Shown here: piece after piece, positions 1 through 8,091 of the stretch | Numbering within the stretch: the stretch's first letter is position 1 | How the letters are laid out: every line of letters starts with the position of its first letter | Source of the DNA: Legionella fairfieldensis ATCC 49588 | GTDB taxonomy: Bacteria > Pseudomonadota > Gammaproteobacteria > Legionellales > Legionellaceae | Assembly: GCF_000621525.1 (NCBI RefSeq) | Contig: NZ_JHYC01000029.1 | Location: 1-38,459 of the forward strand | Reading direction: 5' to 3' | Length of the DNA: 38,459 nt | Translations under genes and position numbers: made by a program | Notes under the pieces: generated by a model | The model's database searches: none | Seen by the model: only the letters and a program-made list of their open reading frames with translations | Told to the model about the DNA's origin: nothing

Positions 1-2
1 GT

Positions 3-284
3 TGTGATAATGGGCCTGAATACGTAAGCCATAAGCTCGCAAGATGGGCTAAAAATCACGATATTGAGCTTGTATTCATTCAGCCAGGTTGTCCGCAGCA
101 AAATGCCTATATTGAGCGCTATAATCGTACTGTTCGGTATGACTGGCTTAATCAATACTTATTTGAGAGTATTGAACAAGTCCAGGAACAGGCCACCAAG
201 TGGCTTTGGTCTTATAACAATGAACGTCCTAACTCGGCTATTGGAGGTATACCACCCAAAAGAAAATTGGCTCTAGCAGCCTAG
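3..284 (+). CDS. IS3-family transposase OrfB, C-terminal part (5' end outside window)
   Basis: Frame 3 from the first bases encodes the C-terminal third of an IS3-family DDE transposase. It begins CDNGPEY, which contains the second catalytic aspartate (DNGPE). It continues through FIQPGCPQQNAYIERYN, which carries the conserved catalytic glutamate, and ends ERPNSAIGGIPPKRKLALAA followed by TAG. This matches the integrase-core signature of OrfB proteins of the IS407/IS2-like branch. The rest of the gene lies left of the window, so intactness cannot be judged. A different-frame ORF over the same bases is a shadow. The 3' terminal inverted repeat probably lies in the following 40 bases. The family is certain and the subgroup is inferred. 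Confidence 0.88.
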   Translation, partial: CDNGPEYVSHKLARWAKNHDIELVFIQPGCPQQNAYIERYNRTVRYDWLNQYLFESIEQVQEQATKWLWSYNNERPNSAIGGIPPKRKLALAA

Positions 285-330
285 GTTTCTACTTTTAGTG
301 TCAGTTAAAAATGGGGGGATTACCCTCCTA
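285..330 (+). mobile_element. Probable right end of the IS3-family element
   Basis: The bases after the OrfB stop contain a G-run block (about 311-325). Its reverse complement reads like the CCCCCCATTTTTA-type terminal inverted repeat of IS407-group IS3 elements. The exact tip and target duplication cannot be fixed because the left end is outside the window. Confidence 0.4.
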
Positions 331-344
331 TTTAAGATAATCTA

Positions 345-412
345 GCGCGGTCGGGAAACTACCTTGTAAATTGGTGCGTCACTTTGTCTTAAAAATAGTT
401 TCCCGCCTGCGC
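345..412. repeat. 17-bp imperfect inverted repeat at the breakpoint of the truncated synthase gene
   Basis: Arms at 345-361 and 396-412 are reverse complements with two mismatches; the inner nine bases (GGGAAACTA / TAGTTTCCC) are perfect. They enclose 34 bases. The right arm coincides with the point where the alpha-oxoamine synthase reading frame stops resembling its family (about 405-412). The pair could be the footprint of a deleted mobile element, a tiny non-autonomous element, or a terminator-like hairpin. Nothing in it codes for protein. Confidence 0.55.
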
Positions 413-775
413 ATCATGAAAAATAACATCTTCAGCGCTATATAGATGAGTAATTACCGAGACATTCGTTGCATGCCCCGCAGAGAAAACTACAGAGTCT
501 TCCGTGCCAATGAAAGAGGCTATTTCCTGTTCCAATTCGCAATGAATCGGTTTTTGTCCGGAAATTAAACGGCTTGCAGAAACCGAAGTACCATAACGTT
601 TAATTGCCTCACTGGTTGCACTAATAACACGTTCATCGCCAGCGTAACCTAAATAATTATAACCGGAAAAATTAATGTATTCCTGGCCATCCAGATTAAT
701 GGTATTGTCTGAAATATCGTTAATAACATTAATTTTTTTGCGCAATAATGGTAGGAAATAGACATTGAGTGTCAT
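389..775 (-). pseudogene. Alpha-oxoamine synthase (class II aminotransferase fold), 3'-truncated
   Basis: The 128-residue product from the ATG at 775 matches only the N-terminal part of PLP-dependent alpha-oxoamine synthases (the KBL/BioF/serine palmitoyltransferase/CqsA family). Visible family features are NFSGYNYLGY, the YGTSVSASRLISGQKP block, the LEQEIASF helix and SAGHATNVSVI, followed by VIFHDA. Family members are about 390-420 residues long and carry the PLP-binding lysine far downstream, so this copy lacks the catalytic lysine and must be inactive. After VIFHDA the frame runs through seven unrelated residues to a stop inside an inverted repeat. The SASRLISG wording resembles synthases that work with carrier-protein-bound acyl groups, but that is a guess. 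Its start overlaps the upstream methyltransferase by about 47 bases, suggesting translational coupling and a shared pathway. The upstream in-frame start at 865 lies too deep in the neighbour to be likely. Confidence 0.8.
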
Positions 776-1613
776 AAATGATGTCTTTAATAAAGAGTCC
801 TGCGGCTTGAAATTGCATGTTAACCGCTTCCTGTGTTTGATAACATTGCCATTTAGCTTGTACAATATCCTGAAAAATAGCTTTTTGTCTTAAACCATCT
901 TGAAGTTTAATCTTTTTTTGAGCGGGTGGTTTTGCCTTATCATCCGGATGAGAAAGATAGCTTGTAATGAGTATCCCTTCAGGCCGTAATGCATTGGCAA
1001 TTTCCTGATAGAAACGTATTAACTTTTCCGGGTTCGGTTCATATATATTCAATCCGTTGCTGGTGATAAGATCAAATGTTTCTGTTAATCCTAAACACCA
1101 CGCATCTCGCTTAAGAACCTGGCAAGTCAAATTTCGGTCAAGCGCAGTTTTTTGAGCGAGTTTTAAGGAATGCTCATCTAAATCAATCCCGGTAATATCA
1201 ATATTTTTTAAACAATCCGAAGGCAGGCTCAGGTAATCTTCCATTAAGCCGCAAGGTAAAGAAGCGATATGCATACCGGGTTTAAGATAGTTTAAAATCG
1301 CTCTCTGGAAAATTCGGAATCGTTCCTGAGTGGCCAGAATCCCGGGGGCTTCATTAAGGAGCCAATATTCCAAAGGTGTTAGATGTTGCTTATTTTTACC
1401 ATACATAATGATATAAGCTGTCCAATAACCATTGAGTCCTTTGTTTTCTAACAAAAACTGTCCTAACTCGAAAGCAGCTAATTGATCAACCAGGCTTAAG
1501 GTTTCTTCTAAATGCAGGAAGAGATTGTCGCATTGGCTCAATCGCTTTTTGATATCCTCTAATGAGGTTTGTGAAATGTCCGATGAAATAGAGGGATGAT
1601 GGGTAATCAGCAC
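729..1613 (-). CDS. SAM-dependent class I methyltransferase
   Basis: The 294-residue protein has a Rossmann-type methyltransferase core from about residue 110. Its motif I is a variant (IASLPCGLMEDYL), followed by the acidic SAM-ribose loop GIDLDEHSLKLAQ. The motif IV-like segment is FDLITSNGLNIYEP, and the post-motif helix is ALRPEGILITSYL. The N-terminal 100 residues are helical and may form a substrate lid. The gene overlaps the start of the truncated alpha-oxoamine synthase, so the two probably formed one small biosynthetic operon with the methyltransferase first. The substrate is unknown; a ketone or polyketide-like product of the synthase is a reasonable guess. The gene itself looks intact but may be an orphan since its partner is broken. 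The class is confident and the function is not. Confidence 0.8.
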   Translation of the reverse strand: MLITHHPSISSDISQTSLEDIKKRLSQCDNLFLHLEETLSLVDQLAAFELGQFLLENKGLNGYWTAYIIMYGKNKQHLTPLEYWLLNEAPGILATQERFRIFQRAILNYLKPGMHIASLPCGLMEDYLSLPSDCLKNIDITGIDLDEHSLKLAQKTALDRNLTCQVLKRDAWCLGLTETFDLITSNGLNIYEPNPEKLIRFYQEIANALRPEGILITSYLSHPDDKAKPPAQKKIKLQDGLRQKAIFQDIVQAKWQCYQTQEAVNMQFQAAGLFIKDIIYDTQCLFPTIIAQKN

Positions 1614-1785
1614 AGTATTTGTCCATTGAAATTATGCCAACATTATAAGGATCTGTAGCAAGATGTCCAGCTTAAAAAAACCTGTGAATTATCCAATTTA
1701 AAATCTTATTATGCTGATTCCTAAGCGTATAAAATCATATAATCTTTCACATTAATTACAGATAAATTTAGAAATAATTCCTTAG

Positions 1786-2139
1786 TATCTATATACTGCC
1801 ACCTTAAGACCCCATCTTCATAACTTGCTTATTTATGGGCCAGGCCAATTTTTTAAACCTCATCAAGATTCTGAAAAGCTTGATGGGATGGTGGTAACAC
1901 TCGTTATTATTTTACCTTCACCACATATTGGTGGTTATTTAATTGTACAGCTGCTAATGGCCGTGAGCATATTACTCGTGTTTTTAATGAGCTTGAATCA
2001 CCCAATAATAGAAGGCTCAAGACCTTATAAATTAGTTATGAAAAGAATGCACGTTTATTTACTAATGCGCAAAAGTTCTTTTGCGCAAAAGTTCTTTAAA
2101 AAAGTGAACGAATTATATTATAAAATTTTAATTATATAG
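1786..2139 (+). pseudogene. 2OG-Fe(II) oxygenase (prolyl 4-hydroxylase-like) remnant with several lesions
   Basis: Frame 1 from about 1786 reads HNLLIYGPGQFFKPHQDSEK then VTLVIILPSPHIGG. This is the core of P4Hc-type 2-oxoglutarate oxygenases, with the iron-binding HxD (HQD) and the conserved LPSPHIGG strand. The family match then jumps to frame 3: from 1950 it reads AANGREHITRVFNE and continues to a TAA at 2028-2030. The same frame goes on after the stop as ISYEKNARLFTNAQKFF, where a perfect 16-bp tandem duplication (2066-2097) shifts it again. So there is a frameshift near 1949, an in-frame stop and a frameshifting duplication. There is no plausible N-terminus upstream (a stop occurs at 1783). 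The gene is dead. The TTG-initiated 104-residue ORF that spans it is a chimera of frames, not a protein. Confidence 0.75.
2066..2097. repeat. Perfect 16-bp tandem duplication
   Basis: The unit TGCGCAAAAGTTCTTT occurs twice head to tail at 2066-2081 and 2082-2097 with no mismatch. It is not a multiple of three and disrupts the oxygenase remnant. Confidence 0.9.
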
Positions 2140-2148
2140 TGCGATGAT

Positions 2149-3399
2149 ATGTTAGAATTGACTCAATTAGACAAGAATTATTTTAATTACCAGTTCCTTA
2201 GGTTTCGAGCCCAATATTATTTCAATGAAACTAAAGAATTGATTGCTAGGCATAAGCTATTAACAGCCTTTATCATCTGTTTATTAGCACCAGGGGTGAA
2301 AAATATTCAAGCGATTGGTATTCCTTTTTATGCACTTATTGATCCATACCTTACGTTTAAAGCGAAGTTCATTTATTTGGTTACATTACTTGTCTTTTTG
2401 TTGAGTCTGACAAGGGCGCAATCTTCTTTTATAAAAGGTGGAGCTTTTAGAGAATATCTGCATACATTATATATTCCTTTGCGAGTTCATAAGGCAATAG
2501 ATTTTATTATCCTTTTACTCTCTTTAAATATGGTTTGGCTGGCTATTTTCTTTGGAGGAGCCAATATTCTCCATAACGCTGAGGACTCTTTATTTCATAC
2601 CTCGCAATATTGTCTCTATACATCTACTGTATTTGTACTCTGTACTCTGCTACTGAATTTTCTTTATAAAAGAATCGTTAAAGGAGTTATGGCTTTCTTA
2701 GTACTTCTTTTAATTATTGTCATTTCAAAGCAGGGCAGATCGTTGTTAAATTTTGGTGTCGGGTTAAGCATTCCTTTGTTGTGTGGCATTATTCTTGGAA
2801 CAGTACAACCTCATCGGCATGAGCAAAAATATCCATTTAAAATACTGCACTTCGATATTTTGAATGGCTTAGAAAGTATTCACTCTTTAAAAAATATTTT
2901 TATTATTCAATTAGCTGTTTTAAGGCAGAATAAAATTTCGTTTTTAATTAGATTTACGCTTTGTTTCGCTATATCACTACTTATATTACAAGTATTAAAC
3001 TCTCAGGAAACAGTGGGTAACCGACAGGGGCTTATTCTTGTTTTGCTGGGGTTGCAAACTTATATCTTATCGACGCTATTTACTCTTTTTGAAAAAGGAA
3101 AATTAGAGCACGCATTATTCCACAGTATATTTCCTTATCAAAAACATGCTCAACCTATAAAAGAGGTAATCCTCATTTGGATAGGGTTAATGTTGGCATT
3201 AATGCCAGTGTTCTTATTTTGCAGTTTTAGTTTAAAAAATTACTGTTTGTTGATCTTAATTATTTTCGCAATGAACGGCGTTGTATTTACAATAAATAGA
3301 ATTTTTTACGCACTATCTCCGCGGTTCTGCTTGTTTAGTTCTTTGCTAAATACGGTAGGCATTTGTGTTGTCCAATACATCTTTCTGGGAGCATACTAG
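2149..3399 (+). CDS. Polytopic membrane protein, presumed permease of an ABC transporter
   Basis: The 416-residue, very hydrophobic protein has about ten to eleven predicted membrane segments. Examples are LLTAFIICLLAPGV near residue 40, FIYLVTLLVFLLSL near 75, FIILLLSLNMVWLAIFFGG near 125, and a run of helices from 260 to the C-terminus. There is no signal peptide or recognised catalytic motif. Its stop is followed directly by the ATG of an ABC ATPase, so the two are co-translated and very likely form one transporter in the inner membrane. I do not recognise the permease family by sequence; the ABC-2 style two-gene layout (membrane protein plus short ATPase) points to an exporter. The cargo is unknown. 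An in-frame ATG at 2149 is the only sensible start. Confidence 0.72.
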   Translation: MLELTQLDKNYFNYQFLRFRAQYYFNETKELIARHKLLTAFIICLLAPGVKNIQAIGIPFYALIDPYLTFKAKFIYLVTLLVFLLSLTRAQSSFIKGGAFREYLHTLYIPLRVHKAIDFIILLLSLNMVWLAIFFGGANILHNAEDSLFHTSQYCLYTSTVFVLCTLLLNFLYKRIVKGVMAFLVLLLIIVISKQGRSLLNFGVGLSIPLLCGIILGTVQPHRHEQKYPFKILHFDILNGLESIHSLKNIFIIQLAVLRQNKISFLIRFTLCFAISLLILQVLNSQETVGNRQGLILVLLGLQTYILSTLFTLFEKGKLEHALFHSIFPYQKHAQPIKEVILIWIGLMLALMPVFLFCSFSLKNYCLLILIIFAMNGVVFTINRIFYALSPRFCLFSSLLNTVGICVVQYIFLGAY

Positions 3400-4047
3400 A
3401 TGAGTCACATACAATTACAGAAAGTTAATAAGGCTTTTGCTGATAAAGTTTTATTTGCAAATCTTTCATATACTTTTCATCAACAGGCTTATCATATTAT
3501 AGGAAAGAACGGCACTGGAAAATCGACTCTTTTACGTTTGCTAGTTGGTTTAGATGCTCCCGATTCAGGTTCTATCATTTTAAATAACCACTATCCAGTA
3601 AGCGATAATAGCGTTAATGCAAAAAAATTATTTTATGTACCGGATGATTTAGCGGTATATCCTTTTCTAACAGGAAAAGAGCTTTTATCCTGGCTTGCAA
3701 AGGCAAGAACAAACAATGTCGATGAGATGAATCAGATTCTTGAGCGATTAGAGTTGCAACCGCATTTAAATACGCTCATTGCTGATATGTCCTTCGGCAC
3801 CAAAAAGAAATTTCTTTTGAGTTCCACTTTAATAGGCCAACCCGATTTTATTATTTTAGATGAACCATTAAATGGTCTGGATAAAAAGTCACAGCAAACG
3901 TTATTAATGCTTTTACAAGAAAAAGCTATTCATTGTGGTATTATTTTAACAACCCACCATGATGCTCATCTCGACTTATTAGACCCTATAAAGATTGAAT
4001 TAATAGGGCATCGTTTAGTTGATAAATGTGAGAGCTTGGTTATATGA
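3400..4047 (+). CDS. ABC transporter ATP-binding protein
   Basis: The 215-residue nucleotide-binding subunit has Walker A GKNGTGKST (residues 35-43), a Q-loop region replaced by LFYVPDDLAVYPFLTG, Walker B FIILDEPLNGLD and switch histidine TTHHD. The signature motif is degenerate: MSFGTKKKF stands where LSGGQ is usual, with the second glycine and the glutamine missing. This form is common in small ABC-2 type exporters. The gene starts on the base after the permease stop and ends in an ATGA overlap with the broken PIG-L gene, so three genes were once one operon. It should power the neighbouring membrane protein. Length is typical for the compact DrrA/CcmA-like class. Confidence 0.88.
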   Translation: MSHIQLQKVNKAFADKVLFANLSYTFHQQAYHIIGKNGTGKSTLLRLLVGLDAPDSGSIILNNHYPVSDNSVNAKKLFYVPDDLAVYPFLTGKELLSWLAKARTNNVDEMNQILERLELQPHLNTLIADMSFGTKKKFLLSSTLIGQPDFIILDEPLNGLDKKSQQTLLMLLQEKAIHCGIILTTHHDAHLDLLDPIKIELIGHRLVDKCESLVI

Positions 4048-4402
4048 AAGTATTAACTGTGGCTCATCCTGATGATGAAATCATATGGTTCTCACCTCAA
4101 GATTTTGATCTTATAGTCATCGCTTTCTTAGTTCGTCATGATAAGCCCTCTGCAGAATACTGTAGAAAATTCTATAGAAGCACATCCATTAAAAGACCGC
4201 ATTATTCTTCGTATCGAAGAATCAGGATTTTGGAAGGATGGCAAAGGAAGGGCACCTTTGCTGAGATGCTGAAAATAAATATTGAAAACATCGCGCAGGG
4301 AAAAACTGCGCAAGGGAGGGCGTAGCCCGAAACTCAAGACAGAAGTAGTGTTACTAATGACACTGGATACTTGCGTGAATATCGAACTTATTTTCATACC
4401 AG
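4044..4402 (+). pseudogene. PIG-L (GlcNAc-PI de-N-acetylase) family deacetylase, frameshifted remnant
   Basis: The ORF starts MKVLTVAHPDDEIIWF, carrying the zinc-binding AHPDDE motif of PIG-L/LmbE deacetylases, and overlaps the ABC ATPase stop as ATGA. After residue ~42 the family-like reading moves to another frame: ENSIEAHPLKDRIILRIEE then SGFWKDGKGRA, followed by a stop near 4274. The original frame continues as low-quality sequence to TAG at 4323-4325. Beyond that stop the same frame reads NDTGYLREYRTYFH to a TAA near 4402. Intact family members are about 220-280 residues, so this gene has at least one frameshift and one stop and probably an internal deletion. It was probably a deacetylase acting on a sugar or lipid-linked substrate coupled to the exporter; that role is inferred from the operon only. 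Confidence 0.7.
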
Positions 4403-4577
4403 CAAGGGTTTTAAATAAAGCAGAGCGGTACAGAAATAGAAGAAAGCGATTGGCTTGAGATTTAATTTAATTGCAGGAATTTATAACTATGAAATCTAAA
4501 ATTGAGGTTTGGAAAGAGGTCTATTGTATGTTATAACAGCAACTTTAATTTTTATTATACATATTAAGGTTAATATT

Positions 4578-6494
4578 ATGCCAATATCGAATCCAATTAT
4601 TAATGACTGCCGAAATTTTATTAATTTATATAATGATGGTTCTGATTCTATTAAATCTCCAGGGGGTCTTTATATTTTAATAAAAGATACGGGCACAAAA
4701 ATAAAAGAACTTAAAACATTTTACATTGAACTGAAGAACAATAATCTTAAAAATTCACCGCAGGAAATCATCAATCAACAAAATGAGATAGTCTTTATGC
4801 TCATTAAGTTATATGTTATTTTGACAGACTTGAATATAAAAATGTATTTACAGAATAAAGATCCTGCTTATAAAAAAGGCTTTCTTGATGCTGCCAATAA
4901 TTCGAATAAGATATCCTTAGAATTACTCTATGCTAAAGGGGGGCCTTTTTACTCGGGAATGTCTGAAGAGGCACTGGATAAGTTAAAAGAAAAATCAGCT
5001 CAATTTTGGTTGTTTATTTACCAACAATTACTTCCGGCAAGAGATAGACTAAAGCATCAAGGTAGGAATATAGAGGAAATCTATAATCAATTTCAGAAAT
5101 CTGTTAAGGCAGCGTCAGGAGAGAAGGTAAAACAATTTCATTTATTAGCTGATCACGCTTCTCAATGCTGGTTAAAAGCAAAAGAGAGTACAGATCCAAA
5201 TTTTCGTAAAAATTGGTTTTTGAAAATTGCCGAAATTTATAATCTTGCAGCTTTAATCTGGGCGCACTTGGAAAATTCCCCAAATGCTTTGGACTTAAAG
5301 GCCCGAACTATTTTGATGTGCTCTGAATTATGTTCCCTCATAAAAGAGCATTTAAAAGATCACAATTTTTACGGGGAGAAATACTATCAAAACTCCCAAG
5401 ATTTTTTTAATAATTTTAAACGCTTTCTTGATATTGGGAAGCGTCTATTTCCTTACTGCTTATCCTCTAATCGATTCTCACCATTGGAAATTGAGTATGA
5501 AAAATTAATTACCCATTGGAATGAAAATCAGAAAAAAGAAGAAATTAAACGACAAGAACTGCTTAATTATGATAATAAATTACCTCAACTTTTAAGTGAA
5601 TTTCCTTCTAAACCAAAAGAAATAAAAAAACCTGATTTTAATTATATAAGAAGATTTTATCCTGATAAAAAGGAAAAAATGAGTGATGGTGCTAATAAAG
5701 TGACGCAGGACGAAAATATCCACTTACATATTGTTACCATAGAAGAAATTGAAGGAAATAGTGACGTTCTTTCTCAAAAAAAACAGTTTGCCAACTTACC
5801 TAAACTTCTAAAATTTTTAGAAGACGCTCAAAAGAAAAAAAATGACCTGGCTATAATAAAAGCAAATTATAATATGGGTGATTATTATCGACTTGAGGCC
5901 GAGCGCTGTATGAAGAACTATAATATGGAACAATTTAGTGAGATGATAAAATGCTGTGAAGAGAGTGATCGCTATTTTACAGCTATGTTTACTTCTATTA
6001 ATGAGGTTATGGAATTACCAATTACAATCAAGAATTGGGAAGAGCTCAATGATATTCGCTGCTGGACTAACATAATTTTAGATTCCTTAAACACGCAGGT
6101 GAAAAAAATCATTCAAAATTGTGCAGGCAGGTATGTCGAGAAAACTAAACTTTCTGCACGTTCTAAAGAACGAATTGCTATCGAACAACAGCTTCCGAAA
6201 TTGAGACAATTAGAGTCCCGCCTAGAAGAGCATCATGAGCAGGGTGAACAACAGTTTAGTAAATTAAAATGTTTGCAAAGGAAAAATGATAGGTTGCTAG
6301 CCATCAAGAATCAATTAGATCAAAGGGATTTTGTTGAAACCCGCACAGTAACACGCGAATATTGGCGACACAATTTTTTTGTCCCACCCGCGAAGAAATC
6401 CCTTTTACAACGGAGTTTGTCTTCTGAATCTTTTTTTGAGCCTGCTGATTTTGCCATGCGTAAGCAGTCAGGATATAACCGCGGCAGATTTTAA
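4578..6494 (+). CDS. Large helical orphan protein, candidate secreted effector
   Basis: The 638-residue protein from the ATG at 4578 has an AAGG Shine-Dalgarno-like stretch about ten bases upstream. The longer frame from 4509 starts without a ribosome site and adds a hydrophobic stretch that looks accidental. The sequence is almost wholly helical and lysine/glutamate-rich. Segments near residues 190-290 resemble tandem helical repeats, and a strong coiled coil runs around residues 535-600. There is no signal peptide, membrane segment or enzyme motif that I recognise. The C-terminus is short, polar and serine/glutamate containing (RSLSSESFFEPADF), compatible with a Dot/Icm secretion tail but not proof of one. 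It lies alone between decayed genes and an ISAs1 remnant, in strongly AT-rich sequence. Confidence 0.7.
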   Translation: MPISNPIINDCRNFINLYNDGSDSIKSPGGLYILIKDTGTKIKELKTFYIELKNNNLKNSPQEIINQQNEIVFMLIKLYVILTDLNIKMYLQNKDPAYKKGFLDAANNSNKISLELLYAKGGPFYSGMSEEALDKLKEKSAQFWLFIYQQLLPARDRLKHQGRNIEEIYNQFQKSVKAASGEKVKQFHLLADHASQCWLKAKESTDPNFRKNWFLKIAEIYNLAALIWAHLENSPNALDLKARTILMCSELCSLIKEHLKDHNFYGEKYYQNSQDFFNNFKRFLDIGKRLFPYCLSSNRFSPLEIEYEKLITHWNENQKKEEIKRQELLNYDNKLPQLLSEFPSKPKEIKKPDFNYIRRFYPDKKEKMSDGANKVTQDENIHLHIVTIEEIEGNSDVLSQKKQFANLPKLLKFLEDAQKKKNDLAIIKANYNMGDYYRLEAERCMKNYNMEQFSEMIKCCEESDRYFTAMFTSINEVMELPITIKNWEELNDIRCWTNIILDSLNTQVKKIIQNCAGRYVEKTKLSARSKERIAIEQQLPKLRQLESRLEEHHEQGEQQFSKLKCLQRKNDRLLAIKNQLDQRDFVETRTVTREYWRHNFFVPPAKKSLLQRSLSSESFFEPADFAMRKQSGYNRGRF

Positions 6495-6599
6495 TTTACA
6501 ATAGACAAGAATGTATTTGCTTACATCAAGTGTCTGAAGTCTACAAGGATGTACTTTTCTTAATGTTATATGAAGAGTGTTATAGTCTGGTCCTAATAA

Positions 6600-6618
6600 C
6601 AGGGTAAACGCATCTAAA
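6600..6618 (-). repeat. Probable terminal inverted repeat of an ISAs1-family element
   Basis: CAGGGTAAACGCATCTAAA begins at 6600, immediately outside the transposase stop. It resembles the CAGGG...ACGCAT tips of ISAs1-family elements. The opposite end is not present, so the element cannot move. Confidence 0.5.
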
Positions 6619-6928
6619 TTTTAACAAAATCTAAAAGATATTGAGGTTTGGCCCAAATTGCGAGTTGTTTACGGCGAATACTTCCCTTAATGCTGCCCGC
6701 TCGTTTTAATAAAGCAAGCGCTGTTTTTCTTAACCACCCCATATTTAAAGCGCTATTTTCATCACGAATACGGGATTGATCTTCTCTAAAAGCCACATCC
6801 AAGCACCAGTGCAAATTATTCTCTATTTGCCAATGATCACGGATAGCCTGCATTATTTTTTTAGGTTCTTTAGGGTCATTTGAGGTTTGTTCAAGAATAA
6901 AATCAACTGTACTTTGCTTAGATGACAT
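6614..6928 (-). pseudogene. ISAs1-family transposase, C-terminal fragment
   Basis: The 104-residue ORF contains the ISAs1/H-repeat transposase C-terminal signature IRDHWQIENNLHWCLDVAFREDQSRIR. It is followed by the helix LRKTALALLKRAGSIKGSIRRKQ. Full-length family members are about 370-380 residues, so the DDE core upstream is lost and only the last quarter remains. The first ~20 residues do not match the family convincingly and are likely fusion sequence. The stop lies next to a recognisable IS tip at 6600. This is a deletion remnant that marks past transposition in the region. Confidence 0.82.
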
Positions 6929-7020
6929 ATTCCTCTCTGTAGATATTGATGAGTATAATTCTACTATATCCCGTCGGGGCAGTGAGATAAAATCCTGTGG
7001 TTCTCATAATAAATAGTTTT

Positions 7021-7560
7021 CTAGTGGGGCTGCTCTTGATTCTCTAATTTATTAAGCAATGCTTTTACAGCCAAATGTCCCATCTCTTCTTGTGGCGAAA
7101 AATCCATAGCGACTGCAAATCCAATATGATCATCTTCCGGTATCGTTAGTTCTTTATTCAATATTGGCTTGATTTTATTAATCATTGTTTGCATTGCTAT
7201 ATCATCAATAGAAGTAAAATGCACTTTTCTGTTAGATATCATTTCTCTTAACGTGACGTGTAAAGCATATTTCATCATATCTAAAGCATATTTTTTCGTT
7301 GGATCTGTAACGCTTAACTGAATAAAACCTAATTCATTGTACAAATGTGTGAATTTATAGTCATCGGATGAAAAATCATTATTCAGGATATCATTCTGCT
7401 CTCTATGGCTAGATTGGCATCTAAAAAAATAAAGAACTTCTTTATTCTTATGTAGTTCAGTGATTTTTATGCATCCTTGAAAAATAAAAGGATTTTCCCA
7501 GACAGCAACGAGTACTAGCGTTTCCACATTAAGGCTTATAAGTTTTTTCTTATTTGACAT
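7021..7560 (-). CDS. Orphan 179-residue protein, third gene of a coupled operon
   Basis: I do not recognise the family. The sequence is mixed alpha/beta, with strand-rich N-terminal half (SLNVETLVLVAVWENP, IQLSVTD) and helical C-terminal half ending in LAVKALLNKLENQEQPH. It has no signal peptide, membrane helix or cysteine cluster and is probably cytoplasmic. Its ATG at 7560 directly follows the TAG of the DUF1543 gene with no spacer, so translation must be coupled to that gene. It is the last of three minus-strand genes reading away from the tRNA-Arg. The tight packing suggests a shared job with the GGCT-like and DUF1543 proteins. Confidence 0.65.
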   Translation of the reverse strand: MSNKKKLISLNVETLVLVAVWENPFIFQGCIKITELHKNKEVLYFFRCQSSHREQNDILNNDFSSDDYKFTHLYNELGFIQLSVTDPTKKYALDMMKYALHVTLREMISNRKVHFTSIDDIAMQTMINKIKPILNKELTIPEDDHIGFAVAMDFSPQEEMGHLAVKALLNKLENQEQPH

Positions 7561-8091
7561 CTATATTTCAGCTCTGCTTAGAACCTTTCCAATTGGGGTA
7601 TAGCAACAGGTAAACTCAAATGGGCTCTTATTATTGGTTTCTATTAAGTGCAAATAACGATTTTGACTAGTTAATAGGCTGTTCAGATCAAGCACAGTAT
7701 CAACTTCATGTAAATAGTCACGGTGAGGTGACTGCCAATCGCTAATCTGTCGCACAGCTTTTTGTTTTGCTTGATGTTCATCTGTAGCAACAACGAAAGT
7801 ATTTTTATGTAATTCTGTAAATTGGTGCTTATCATAGCCGCCTAAATTTACAAAATATAATTTATTCATCACATTTTTTGAAGGACAATCAGAAATAACA
7901 ATATTATGACCATCGGCGTAATTTAATATTCCCCAAGCATCAAGGTGTAAGCTTGAAGGAATACCCCACCAACTTTTGCGTAAAATTTCATAAGTTTCTT
8001 CAATTGTATTGGCAATAACAAAACGCATGTCATGGAGTTCAATGACTGATTTTTCATGTGCTCCGCCAATATAAATAACAAATAGTTTCAC
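7561..8091 (-). CDS. DUF1543 domain protein
   Basis: From the GTG at 8091 the 176-residue protein opens with KLFVIYIGGAHEKSVIELHD and then MRFVIA. That matches the typical DUF1543 start, in which a strand carrying GG is followed by an ELHD-type segment. A second, related-looking half starts near residue 95 (KLYFVNLGGYDKHQFTELHK then NTFVVA), so the protein holds a tandem duplication of the same fold. The GTG overlaps the preceding gene's TGA as GTGA, which fixes this start; the ORF extends further upstream only inside the neighbour. DUF1543 has no established biochemical function. It is the middle gene of a three-gene operon and probably a cytoplasmic protein. Confidence 0.78.
   Translation of the reverse strand: MKLFVIYIGGAHEKSVIELHDMRFVIANTIEETYEILRKSWWGIPSSLHLDAWGILNYADGHNIVISDCPSKNVMNKLYFVNLGGYDKHQFTELHKNTFVVATDEHQAKQKAVRQISDWQSPHRDYLHEVDTVLDLNSLLTSQNRYLHLIETNNKSPFEFTCCYTPIGKVLSRAEI

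Noticed and set aside
64-276. 70-residue plus-strand ORF at the left edge
   Set aside because: It is in a different frame from the clear IS3 OrfB reading (frame 3) over the same bases.
4558-4577. Possible PmrA box before the 638-residue protein (GTTAATATT at 4569)
   Set aside because: Only one half-site matches, the other is poor, and it touches the start codon rather than lying near -35.
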